This document shows, one piece after another, positions 1 through 10,802 of a DNA stretch of 64,000 nt. This DNA comes from Puffinus mauretanicus. Lineage: Eukaryota > Chordata > Aves > Procellariiformes > Procellariidae. The position numbers and the translations under genes were made by a program. Positions within the stretch are counted from its first letter, which is position 1. Each line of letters opens with the position of its first letter. The stretch lies in NCBI GenBank assembly GCA_023333565.1, contig JAJKFH010003165.1, positions 1,736,001-1,800,000 on the forward strand, read 5' to 3'. The notes under the pieces are model-generated. The model ran no database searches and was not told the origin of the DNA. It worked only from the letters and a program-made list of their open reading frames with translations.

Positions 1-509
1 AGGACACAAAATGAGAGAAAGCCAACGCCAGCCTGGCCCATCGCTGCTGCAGTCTGGAAACGTCGGCGCGGAGGAACTGCTTCCTTTCAGCTACATCTGC
101 CCTCTTCACTTATTTGATATTTTTTTCCTGTTCCTCAGATTGCTTCCTTTGCTGTCTTAATCGCTTTGGGAAAGGTAATTTTGAACCTTATGTAAGAAAA
201 GAATTTAATCTGACACAGGCCAGGACTGAGTAAATGAAATTTCTGTTTGAAAATGGCTGTTAGCGCTGTTTCCTGTCGGCTTCATTTTATCCCCTATTAT
301 TTACTAATAGAAAACACAGCATAAGATGCACTTCTTAGAAAATTCAACTAATGCATTTGCTTTTTATTCAGTATTTTATGTAAATCTTTAAGACTGCGGT
401 CCCTTTATTGTTCTACTCTCTCTGTTTGATTTCTTAACAGAAAGTTACCATTTTGACACCTGTGCACAGCTCGTACTTAAATGATTCATGTAGTAACTGT
501 GACAGGCCG

Positions 510-530
510 GTCAGCACCATGCACGGCGAC
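510..530 (+). promoter_or_regulatory. Possible REST/NRSF (RE1)-like site
   Basis: The sequence agrees with the canonical 21-bp RE1 element at about 17 of 21 positions. The left half is intact (TCAGCACCAT), while the right half has substitutions (GCACGGCGAC where GGACAGCGCC is expected). REST binds RE1 sites to silence neuronal genes outside neurons. A half-degraded site like this can arise by chance, and no neighbouring gene is visible to support it. Confidence 0.2.
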
Positions 531-3500
531 GTCTAAACCTAGGTGTCCATAAACCTTAGCCTTGAGTTTAATCGTTGACAGCAGCATCAGCTTCCAGTTA
601 ATGGGCTGAAAAGCTCACCGGCAGAGCAAGCTGCGGTGAGCATCGCCTTCCAGACGAGCCAGGAGCAGCAGCAGTCCTTGCTCCTCAGAAGAGCCCTGTC
701 CTTCAGGATGCCACTGGAGTTCCCTTTTTTTGCCTCCATCTTACTGAACAGCTTCATAATGATGCTTATAGGTAAACTTTAACTCATAAGGTTTTTTTTT
801 CCCCACCAGCTGCTGTTTGGCAAAAGGGCGCAGGTTTAGACCTGCCGTAGGTAGATTTTTGTTCTTAAAATGCCCTTTCCAGTTTGGTAGAGAAAAATGC
901 ATATTAATCTTCTGGGAATTCAAACCATTTCTTGGGTGACCCTGGCACTGAGAGGGACAGTTGGGGCACAGGTGTTTGGTGCCGGTTGAGGTGACCTTGG
1001 CTGTCCCACCTGTTGGCAGTCCAGCATAGGGCCCGTGTCACTCCGCTAGCTGCCCGCGAAGCCTCAGATATCCCGAAGTGCGTTTGAAGTGGCACTAAAT
1101 GGTTATGCTTAGGGCGCTGGGTCCCTCCCAAAATGTACGCACACTCCCCGATGAGCTGAGTGTTTCAGTGCCTCTGATTCCTCTGAGAAGGGGAGGACGA
1201 AGTAAGATAGGATTATTCTAGAAATTGTAGGTTCTTGATTACAAAAGCAGAAGGATGCTCACTGCACAAGAAAACAGAATTCAGTTCTGGATGATATTTG
1301 ACTGTAAAGCTCATCAGCAGTTGCTCTGATGCTCAGCTGGCGTAGAGGACTGCCTCACCCCGTCTCAGAGACCATTGTGAAACTATCACGTCTCCGTTCT
1401 TTTGGTACAGATGGAGATCCCAGCTGCTCTCCAGAGACACTGTACTCTCCTCTTGATCGAGATGAATGCTCCTCTCTCCTACTTCTTATCACACTGCTTT
1501 TCCTGCCTCTTTCCTGTCCTGCTCCCTCCCGATTCACATCATCGTCTGTTCCCTGTTGCTTGGAGCTGGCTTCCAAAGCCACAAGATAAGGACAGTTCTA
1601 GAGTTTCAGTCTGAAGTGAAGATGGAAGAGAGCACACTTATGAAAAATTGCCTCTTTTGTGACATTCCCTGCTTCCCAGAGTGTCTGCTTTAGATTGTAC
1701 TATTTAGTATCATTCCAAAGCTGCAAACTAAACACCAAGATACCCACTCTCAGCTGCACACAGCCAGGATGGCGTACCCTACCCTACCATAGGAAGCTTA
1801 ACTTTGGCCGTTATAGCCTATAGATTAGAGGCTCATCGGGTCCAGCTTCCCATCTCTGCTGACAATCATTGGTGCAATGGGCTCTGCATGTCTCTCTTAT
1901 GGCAGAGGGTGGAGAGTTTTTTTCAGCACCCAAGAGCAAACTGAAGAGTTTTAGTATTTGAGATCTTTAGGCTTGAACAGTAGAAATCATATGTAGGTCT
2001 GAGGCCATGCTTTCTCTGGAAAAAAAAAAGCTTCAAATTTCTTGTATTGATGTTATCGATACCTGTGCGTGCAAGGGTAAAGAGGGCTTTTGCAGGTTGG
2101 GGGCTTCTCCAAAGCGAGCATATATGTTCAGGAATACCCATGCAACAGCTGCCTGTCCCATCAAGACACGGAGCGATGAGGCTCCTCAGAGCCTCACAGA
2201 AACATGGGTTGACAGCAGAAAGCACACTGCCAGCATACGTGTGCTTTGGCAGGAGCGGTGTGCCCTGAATCCGTCCCGGTGGGTGGGGGATGGCCCCTCG
2301 GGTTGCCCCGGGAGGGTGAGTGGTGTCTCCAGCCTGGCCCCCAGCAGCATCCTCCTGCTGGACACGGGGCGGGGGGGTGGTGGATTTTAGCCTCAAAGAA
2401 CTTTTTTTGTCTGTTAGCAGGAATGCTTGCAAGAAGGGCGGATCAAAGGACCTTAGTAGCTCCAGATGAATTGCCACACACCTCGTTAATCAGCTAATAA
2501 AATGCAATGAATATCCTGCGCTTGGAAAGCCAAGTGAGAGGCCTCGCAGTCCCTTATACTGTGAATTTCCCACGTTGTCCTCATTTAACCTTGCTGTGCA
2601 GTGGCTTTTTTTTTTTGCTACATTATTTATAGGGTGAATATTAGGGTAATCCTTTCTTCTTCAGCAGTGGGTAGCATTCTCAGAAACAACAATCAAGTGC
2701 AAATCAAAAAACAGAGACCCATATATTTTTGGAGTTTATTTTACAAACCTATTTGTAACGGCCAGAGAAGAAAACACAATTAATAAGGAAGCAGGGAGTG
2801 GAAGCTCTGTTCTTTTATCTGAATATTTGTTTTGGCAGTGATCTGGAGTTCTCTGAAACACTGGCTTAATTGTCTCTCGAGTTTGCCAACTGTAATTTTC
2901 TCTCCTATTATTAGAAATAAGGGCATTTTTTGGTTCACTTGAAGAGACTTATTTTCATAGCAAATGCATTATGTGGATTCTCTTAATTTAAAAATCTAAC
3001 TTTTTGTTAACATCTTGCATTTAAGTTTATTTTGTGGCCCCAAGCTCTGAGATTTACCTCTAAGGAGCATTAATGCATCCTGAATCAGGCCGTGCGTGAG
3101 GGGCTGCTTCCTGCCAGGTGATCCCCTCTGTGGACCCATCCATGCACAGCCCCGTCGGCACGTAGGGCTTTAGGGGAAGGAAGCATATTCAGACCCTTCT
3201 GACCCTTCTGAACATGAACATTTTCCTCCGGTGGAGCAAAAGCTACGTCTCTTACACAGGTAGCCTCTGTATACAATAATGAGCTCCTGGCTCCAAGTGT
3301 GTAAGTGCTTGGGCTTCATTTTTAGCAGCCTTGTGTACTTTATAGTTGTGCATTAGACTTTTAAAAGTGAAATCTAAAAGCAAGGAAGGAAAGCACTTAT
3401 TTTACTTTCGATATGGAACCAATAGCATTTTTTTTTCATATTTTCTCTGAAGTAGCTGACATAGAACTTTTTCCATAATGGAATATTCACATTACTCCCG

Positions 3501-5503
3501 ATATTAAGACTACAATCAATTAAGACTAGAACACCAACTATTGCCTGAGTAGTGATAAAATTATGAGTGTTGGCAAGGTGATTGCCTTGCAGAAAGATTT
3601 CCTGTGAGTGGTAACTCTGCTGATGATGTTTCATGTAGAACATGACATAAGAAATCTGAAACGCCTACCAGAGAGGACGACTTTGCTGTACAGTTTGGAC
3701 TCTCGGGAACTGAAGGAGTCATTAGAACTGGCAAACTTTGCAAAGTATTTATGTTTGTGTATGAATATTCATAGATGAACAAACAAAGTAACATCCATGT
3801 GTGCTTTATCCAGTCGTCTTTGAGATCCTTCAGAGGAGAAGGCTTCCTCTGCTCCTCAGGACCTGTTCTGCTTTTGGCTGCCATGCTGCAGTGTATGGGA
3901 GGGCTGTTTCCTATAACGTTCCTTATCCATCAGAAAACACTCAATTTTGTAATGGGATAGAGAATCCAGTCTTTAAAAACCATCTTTCAATTTATACTGT
4001 TTGTTTTTCTGGCAATTCCCTATGACCATTTTGCTTTAATAATTTCAACATGTTCCCTTTTCTTTTTCCTTCCATCTTTTCCTATATTGTTACCTGCTTA
4101 GAAGCAAAATTTAAACCCTCCTTAGTGTTTTTTTCCACATACAGGCGTTTGCAAGACTAAAGTAGTTAGAGTAACTGGTATCTTTTGCAAGACTAGCGTT
4201 CTCCCTAAACTAGGGAATGAATCAAATCGGCATTTAGCACTTTTTGTTATTTTCTGGTCGGTGTAAGTTTCAAACAGCTCTTTGTAATGAGATTTAGGTA
4301 TTTATAGCCATCTCGCTAACTGAAAATTTTCCTGGGGACTTTGTAATTGTATGCTTTGTAACATTAAACCTTCTTCCTTAATAGCAAAGGACAAATTTTG
4401 TTAAACTCCAGTGAAATTTTGTAGTATATATCAGTAATGTGGTGAGGGAAGAGAAATAAATGGTGAGCATTATAGCTTTTAAATATTGCATTTACAGTCC
4501 AGAAAAGCAATTAAAACTTAATGAAACGATGAGTTTGGGAGTGTTGCAATGGATAGATTGGGTGTCAGTTGCATAATCTTATTACTACTGCTTAGTAGTT
4601 TACTGTATTTTAGTAAATAAGCTGTTTGTAAGTCCGTGCACATGTTCCTTGCCTATGGCAAACAGAAAGTAATTCAATTTCATTTAGATTGCAGTGAAAG
4701 TACGATAATTTAAGTCATATTACTTTGCATTTATCTAGGTCTAAACATATGTATGAAGAAGTTACCGCAGATCAGCTGACATACAGTAACTTCTTAACTC
4801 TTGCAATGAACCATGTGCTCGAGCCCTTAATTCTGCCTAGGAAGGGAATCCCTAAAAAAAATTCAAAAACTTTAAATACGTTACATTCCTTGGTCATTTT
4901 GTTTCGTCTTAGCAAGGAGCAGAATACCTTACATTTAACCTGAAAGTGGGTTTTATGGACTTTAACATTCTTTGTGGATCCGCGTAAACCATCAAAAATG
5001 TACTTTTCAGTTTATAGAGGGTATTGAAGCCAGCCATTCCAACTTTTCATTGGGAACAGAGCTGAACATTTTCTTTTTTTAAACAGTTTGCCAAAAGAAA
5101 AAGGTTTCTGTAATCCTGAAACTATTTGGAAATTTGGGATGATTGGATGAATAGGTTTGGATGGAAAAGGGTTTCAATTTTTTTCAATGTGGTAATTGTT
5201 CTGCTTTTACTAATTACTCTGTGATGAGGATGCTCACAGATGATAATGAAGAATGGGTTCAAGGCCAAGAGGACTTGAAGCCACATCAATCATCTCTTAA
5301 GTGAGTAATGTGATCTGCAAAATAAAGGATATTTGGGGGTATATTACTCCTTATCTCTCCTTTTGATCTTGTTCCTTTAAAACAACAAAATAAAAGACTT
5401 ACTTATATGTTGAGCCCAAGGAATAAAGGGTGAGAGTGCCAACGTGCTGGTGGTTAGGGCACTTGCCCTGGATACAGACGTGGCCCAGATGGTTATTAAC
5501 GTA

Positions 5504-5527
5504 CTTATAACAGCTTATAACAGCTTA
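5504..5527. repeat. Short tandem repeat, 10-bp unit, 2.4 copies
   Basis: The unit CTTATAACAG occurs twice in direct succession and is followed by a partial third copy (CTTA). It looks like a local slippage duplication in unique sequence. Confidence 0.85.
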
Positions 5528-5949
5528 GCACCTTGCCACCACCACAGCTGCCGCCCTCCCTTTCCTGTGCTGTTGGAAAACACGCCCAGCGAATAACCAT
5601 TTCAGTGCAAATTTAAATATTTTCTTTGACTTGCAGAAAAACTATGGACTACTTTTCATTTTAACTTCAATGAGAAAAGTTTGAAGTATTTAAAAAAAAC
5701 CAGCAGCTACATTTTATTTTCCTCCTGTTGAATTGCTAAAATAAAAGACAAGCAAGCAGTTGCAGGGTCGCAGTTCAGATCCATTATGCCACCAGAGCAG
5801 GCATCCCCAGATGTTCTCTGTAGCTTTGACCCAGGTGAGGTCATCTCTTCCATCGGAACTGTATGGCGATCTTGCCATTCTTGTATGACACCGCTTGCTG
5901 CTCGCTCTGGATGGGTAGACTACCTAAGCTGCACAGCGGCGTGGGTACC

Positions 5950-6527
5950 TGTCCTGGTTTTGGCTGGGATGGAGTTGATTTTCTTCCTATTAACTGGTAT
6001 AGTGCTGTGTTTTGGATGTAGTGTGAGAATAATGTTGATGACACACTGATGTTTTGGTTGTTGCTAGGTATTGTTTACGCTAGTCAAGGACTTTTCATCT
6101 TCTCATGCCCTGCCAGATGTGCAGGGGGCTGGGAGGGACCGTGGCCAGGACGGCTGGCCCAGCTGGCCAGTGGGCTATTCCATACCATATGACGTCATGC
6201 TCAGCATATAAGGCTGGGTGAAGAAGAAGGAGGGGGGACATTCGGAGTGATGGCGTTTGTCTTCCCAAGTAACCGTTACATGTGATGGAGCCCTGCTTTC
6301 CTGGCGATGGCTGAACACCTGCCTGCCGATGGGAAGTAATGAATGAATTCCTTGTTTTGCTTTGCTTGCGTGCGCGGCTTTTGCTTTCCCTATGAAACTG
6401 TCTTTATCTCAACCCACGAGTTTTTCTCACTTTTACCCTTCTGATTCTCTCCCCCATCCCACCCAGCGGGGAGGGGGTGAGCAAGCGGCTGCGTGGTATT
6501 TGGCTGCTGCCAGGTTAAACCACGACA
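5950..6527 (+). mobile_element. Solo LTR of an avian ERVL-like endogenous retrovirus
   Basis: This 578-bp element begins TGTCCTGGTTTTGGCTGGGA and ends CCACGACA, so it has the TG...CA termini of an LTR. The 5-bp flanks are GTACC on the left and GTCCC on the right, a target-site duplication with one mismatch; 5 bp is the size typical of ERVL elements. Inside are a perfect CRE palindrome (6190-6197), a TATA box (6207-6213) and an R/U5-like 3' half. A second copy lies at 28863-29459 on the opposite strand. There is no retroviral internal sequence, primer-binding site or second LTR alongside, so the element is a solo LTR, the usual product of LTR-LTR recombination. I recall the family as the TguLTR5-like group of neoavian birds. 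A short frame running into it from the left (5786-6049) is not a gene. Confidence 0.92.
6190..6213 (+). promoter_or_regulatory. LTR promoter core: CRE palindrome and TATA box
   Basis: TGACGTCA at 6190-6197 is a full cAMP-response element palindrome. The TATA-like TATAAGG follows at 6207-6213, only 9 bp downstream, the arrangement expected of a retroviral U3 promoter. The minus-strand sister LTR keeps the same spacing with a one-base change in its CRE, which suggests that the pair was functional in the ancestral element. Transcription would run rightward. Present activity is unknown. Confidence 0.6.
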
Positions 6528-7009
6528 GTCCCCTGTGTAGCAAATCTGGTATTGCGATAGGCTTTTGAAACTTAACTATGAAAGTAAATTCTAGAGAGTT
6601 AGAGGAATAGAGCAGAAATGCTGAGGGCAATATGGACGCTCTACTCTGTGTCCATTTAACACCTCTGCTCCACGGCATCTCCTTGTTTGCATGGTTAGTC
6701 TGGCTAGCAAGAGACTGAACCCACTGCCGTGAGCACATCTTTGCATGTGGTTGGAGAAAAGATCTCTGATAGACCTTGACTTTTAACTTGTCTGAAAAAA
6801 AGCATAATGAATTAATTTACTAGAAGCTGGAAAACTTTATACTTAGAGGCAGGGACCAAATTTTCAGCGAGGATGTACACATTTTAATGTCCGATGAAAG
6901 GATACGGTGGATGCCTGTAACTTGACGTGTTTAAAGCAGGGTTGCCTTTCTAGCTGTCAGAAATCTGAAATGTGCTTTCTGTAGCACTTCTTTTCCTTTA
7001 ACTGGTATG

Positions 7010-7048
7010 AAAAGTTAAAAATCCAAAGTTAAAAGTTAAAAATCCAAA
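7010..7048. repeat. Direct duplication of an 18-bp AT-rich motif
   Basis: The 18-bp string AAAAGTTAAAAATCCAAA occurs at 7010-7027 and again, unchanged, at 7031-7048, a period of 21 bp. Two identical copies indicate a fairly recent local duplication. Confidence 0.9.
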
Positions 7049-8928
7049 ATTTCAAGAGAAAAGATGTTTTTAACTGTGTTTTATTCTGATAAAATTAAAC
7101 CATATTGATACAGGCAAGTCATAATAATTTTTAAATTTTTACTTAATTACTGTATAATTGTGAAACATTTTTATTTGTCAGATAATCTCTTTGTAATGGA
7201 CAAGCTTTCCAGTGGAAATATGTTATCTGTTCATAGGAACATGTTCCTGTAGTACCTATAGCCCACAAAGAGGGTAGGTGAACACTGTGAACCTGTTAGA
7301 ATTCAAAACCTCTGATGAAACAATTTTTTTCAAATACTTTATTTTTGTAGAACTAAATTTTCAAAGTATGAGTTCCAGAAGGATAAAATGGTTTTCATTG
7401 TTCAGTGTTGGTATATGGCATTAAAAGAATGCATGACATTTTAAAGAGAACAACAGGTTCCTTTTAAAAACAGTATTTAATTCAGGAATAACACTGTCCA
7501 GCGAAAGATCACGAGAACAGTAGCAAAGCACATACTAATGCTGACTTGAATTTATAGAGTGTATATTTTATCCTCCTTCCTCATAAACACAGAATGGGCT
7601 GTGAAGAGATACTGGTTGTATCTTAAATTTTGTAGACTCTGAGATTACAAGCCACTGCAGAAAATAATTGTTTTTTTAAAAAGAATATCCCACTAAAATC
7701 AGAGGATATTTGTCGCATAAGGCAACCTGTAGTAACCCGTACCCATGCCTTGCATCAACGTGAAGCATGGCTTTCTGAATAGCAGGGAGGACTTTGAAAA
7801 GAGCTCTTGGAGAAAGCCAGCCTCCTGCTTTTTTTTTGGTTCCCCATCCTTTGGGGAAGGGGAGGCCTCGCACAGTTCAGTCGGGGGTGGTCGCAACCTG
7901 GGAAGCAAAAGAGAAATCTTTAAATGTCTGTCAAAACTAAAACATTTTGGAAAAAAATTGGAGTACCTCTTTTAAAGTCTCGTTAGGTTTAGAAACGTCA
8001 CCTTTTTCCTGGCCTACGTGGTATCTGAACTGTCTTTAATTTTGTCTTTTGTTGGAGAAAAAAGTGACGCTGCCTCTTACCACGTGTCATAGATCTAGAA
8101 GGGTGTTCTGCGTGGCGGGAGGGAGAAGGTCACCGCCTGCAGCCATCCTCATGCTCTGAGGTGCTCCCTTGGAGGGGAGCGTGGTGTCAGGGACCCTCGC
8201 TGTTACCAAGAACCTTCTGCCAAATGCTGCAGGGCATTGGGAAAAGTTCCTGAGAAAAGGGAGGCATTTTCAAGAAAAATGAGATTTTTCTGAGCTTTGC
8301 TATTTACAAAACCTATGCTTTTGGACTAATGCAATTCGTCTTTTGGAGATTTTATTTTGGATTTTCTTTTTTCCATGTGGTTTGAATGTAACTACTCCTG
8401 TTCTGGAGACTGCCACTCAGTTCAGTAGAGATGCCAGTTTCTAGCTTTCCAGCAATCCCAGCTGCAAGAGTTCATGGTTTTTTTTCATCTCTCTCTCTGC
8501 AGACGGGTGTAGCAAAGACAGCAGGGAAGAGCTCTGGCCTGGTCATTTTTCGGAGGGTAATTTTGGCGGGGTTGCAGAGTCAGGGGAAGGCTGCAGGGCG
8601 CCAAGGTGCTGTATGCTCCGTCCTGAGGTGCCTCCCTGGAGAGGGGCTTTCAAGTAGATACATTCTGCAGGGGAAGCAAGTTGCTCCCTTAATAGTAGGA
8701 TGCCCACAAAAAATCCCTTAGAGCGTATCAGTTAACATATCCAGTGCGATCCTAGAAGGCTAGAAGGCAAGGCAGTGATGGGTTTAAGTGGGATGAAAAA
8801 CAGAGGTGCAGCTCGGCTTTAACCTGCAGAGACGACGTCAGGGGGCTGGCACGCAGTTTGCTCTTGCGGAATGTCTCTCTCCCTTTTTTTGTTTCTGTTT
8901 CTAACTTGCATATTTTGTGTTTTGACTC

Positions 8929-8957
8929 CTGTAAATACCACTGTAAATACCACTGTG
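8929..8957. repeat. Short tandem repeat, 12-bp unit, 2.4 copies
   Basis: CTGTAAATACCA occurs twice in succession and is followed by CTGTG, the beginning of a third copy. It is a simple slippage repeat with no sign of function. Confidence 0.9.
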
Positions 8958-9194
8958 AAAGCCCAACGCTAAGAGCTCACGTGTTGTTAAAGAGGTACCA
9001 GCCTTTGAGATGGCAAAAACCTTGTGTGACAGAGAAGGGGACCGTGGTGAGGGTAGGAAATCTCCCAGTGTATACTGGGACCCGAAGGAAAAAAGCACAG
9101 GTGACACCTCTGACAGAAGCCACTGCAGCTATGGTGTCCTTCTGCCCTCAACGCCGACTCTCCAGCTGGTAAAGATACCGACCATGAAATGCCT

Positions 9195-9465
9195 GTCAGC
9201 GCGGCGAATGCAGGACTTCTCTCTTCGAGCAAACACGGAGGCGAACCTAGGGCTTCCCTCTTCAGGCATTTCTGTGCAGAAGCATCTGCCGCTGTCCCAG
9301 ATGTGGACGCAGCTCTCGCTGCTGGCAGCGAGGGGTGCAGGAGACGCCGTCCCGCGCCGAGCGAGCCCCGTGAACGCTCAGCCCTGCTGCGGCTGCGCAT
9401 GCTGCCAGCCCGGCCTCGCCGCCCTGCGAGGTGCCTCCGCCGCGAGGCCGGGGCTGGGAGCAATT
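9195..9465. promoter_or_regulatory. Short CpG-dense patch, possible small CpG island
   Basis: About two dozen CpG dinucleotides fall in roughly 270 bp, densest at 9340-9455, in surroundings where CpG is rare. In bird DNA such persistence suggests an unmethylated region, for example a promoter of an unannotated transcript, or GC-biased sequence. Both strands are open over much of this patch, but that follows from the high GC and the encoded peptides resemble nothing known. No TATA box or recognisable first exon was seen. Confidence 0.4.
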
Positions 9466-10302
9466 AAATGATTTTACTGAGTGTTTAAAGCAGTTAAAAA
9501 TAAACACGCTGGGAAAAAAAAAAATACATTTAGAAAAGACCACAATTACAAAGACATTCCCAGTCCTCCTTGCTTTCCTGTTTAAGTATGGCTGGGTTAT
9601 CTGTTTGGAGGGGGGGGGTGGAAGAAGAGGAGCAAGGGTGAGGAGTGAACAAAGCGAATTATTCCCGAGTTCAGGACTTAGAAGAAATCTAAGCTTCTCA
9701 GACCATCTTCTTCCTACAGTGTCTTTCCTCACAGAAAAACACCAGGCCTGTGAAAAAAAGGTGTTGTCAACAAGAACTATGTTTTGTTAGAGTGGAGCAG
9801 AGCAAGGCAAATTACTTGCAATACATTTTTCATCAGAAGTGTTTCTGCTTTTGTAAAATGGCTGCAGGGTTGAAGCTTTTTTTTTTCCTGTAGTTTTTAG
9901 AAAGGAGTTTCTTACTGGCCTCATGCATGGTTTTGCCTTTATTTCAGTGTTGCTTTATTTTGTTCCCATTCTCCCCCAAATTCTGGTGAAAAATATTGAG
10001 ATGTATGTCACTTTTCTTTTAAACCTCATACTACTTCTGCTGCAAAGCAAAAGCTGCCTCCAGTTAGTCCGGTGGGTTGCTGAGCCTCTTCGGCATAATC
10101 AGGATGAATAGTGGATGCCATTTGGTCTCCCTGTCTTCTTGGCAGACAACTAAAAGGTTGAGTGGGAAAGATTCAGTTGCTAATGTTGTTGGGGAGAGTA
10201 GAAAGCTGGGATTGGCAGGGGGGCAATGTGTGTTTTGGTTTGGGTTCTTTTTTTTGGCCCAATGCTGCATCCATCCAGATGGCTGAGGCTTACGTAAAGA
10301 TG

Positions 10303-10440
10303 CTCTCGTTCGACGCCGACGCCGCCGTGGCGTTTGGCAGTGTGGCATTCAGCGGTGTTGCGGTGGGCGGCGGTGGCTCTCGTGTGTGCAGTGAGATGGG
10401 TTTACAAGCGGTTCCGATTCCCGCAGCCGTCTGTGCTTCC
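10303..10440. other. Small CpG-rich patch with GAC/GCC triplets
   Basis: The patch begins with a run of near-repeated triplets (CGACGCCGACGCCGCCG) and carries more than ten CpGs within about 130 bp. It lies 0.9 kb to the right of the larger CpG patch. A 130-codon plus-strand frame (10162-10554) passes through it, but its alanine-, valine- and glycine-rich translation has no recognisable domain. I treat it as non-coding. Confidence 0.35.
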
Positions 10441-10786
10441 TTTGCCGTCAGACTTGGTGATGCTCTGGGTGTTTGTTGGGATTTTGGTTTGAGAGCAAAA
10501 TCCCTGGCATACCATAGCAGGCGTAGCTACTACCTCTGCCTCTGCACATCATGACTGTGACTTGCTCACCTGGGTCTCCTGATGCCTCTGTGCATGGAGG
10601 CTGGAGCCAGGCTGCCGGCAGCACGTCCCCCCATGGGCACGCAGAGCCACCCTCTCCCCAGTCACACCCGTCCGGCAGCCAATTGCACCAGCACCCATCC
10701 TTCAGCTTGCTATTGCCTTCAGTGGTATACTTAGGTTGTGCTGCTTATGCTACATCTGTTAAACTTAAGACTTTCGTATTTTGCTC

Positions 10787-10802
10787 TGTGTGTGTGTGTG
10801 TG
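10787..10802. repeat. (TG)8 dinucleotide run
   Basis: Eight uninterrupted TG units are followed by the alternating purine-pyrimidine ATGCATGTGCATG. The array is short but could be polymorphic. Confidence 0.9.

Larger units (their letters stand above)
1..5949. other. Non-coding sequence, no gene recognised
   Basis: I see no coding region here. Open frames are short, lie on both strands, and translate to compositions without recognisable domains; the longest is a minus-strand frame of 184 codons at 1923-2477. Poly-T runs are scattered (for example around 2606-2617 and 3429-3437). A G-rich patch sits at about 2270-2390. Small local duplications occur near 3196-3215 and at 5504-5527. No interspersed repeat could be recognised by eye before the LTR that starts at 5950. 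The stretch could be intergenic or intronic. Confidence 0.7.

Noticed and set aside
1923..2477. Minus-strand open frame of 184 codons
   Set aside because: It has no recognisable domain and is proline- and glycine-rich where the DNA is G-rich. A frame of about this length is expected by chance in six frames of 64 kb, and frames on the other strand overlap it.
5786..6049. 87-codon plus frame with a hydrophobic C-terminal part
   Set aside because: Its right half is the start of the LTR at 5950; the apparent membrane segment is LTR U3 sequence, not protein.
8987..9732. Overlapping open frames of about 150 codons on both strands
   Set aside because: The CpG-dense composition lowers stop-codon frequency on all frames. 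Translations are arginine-, alanine- and serine-rich without motif or family resemblance.
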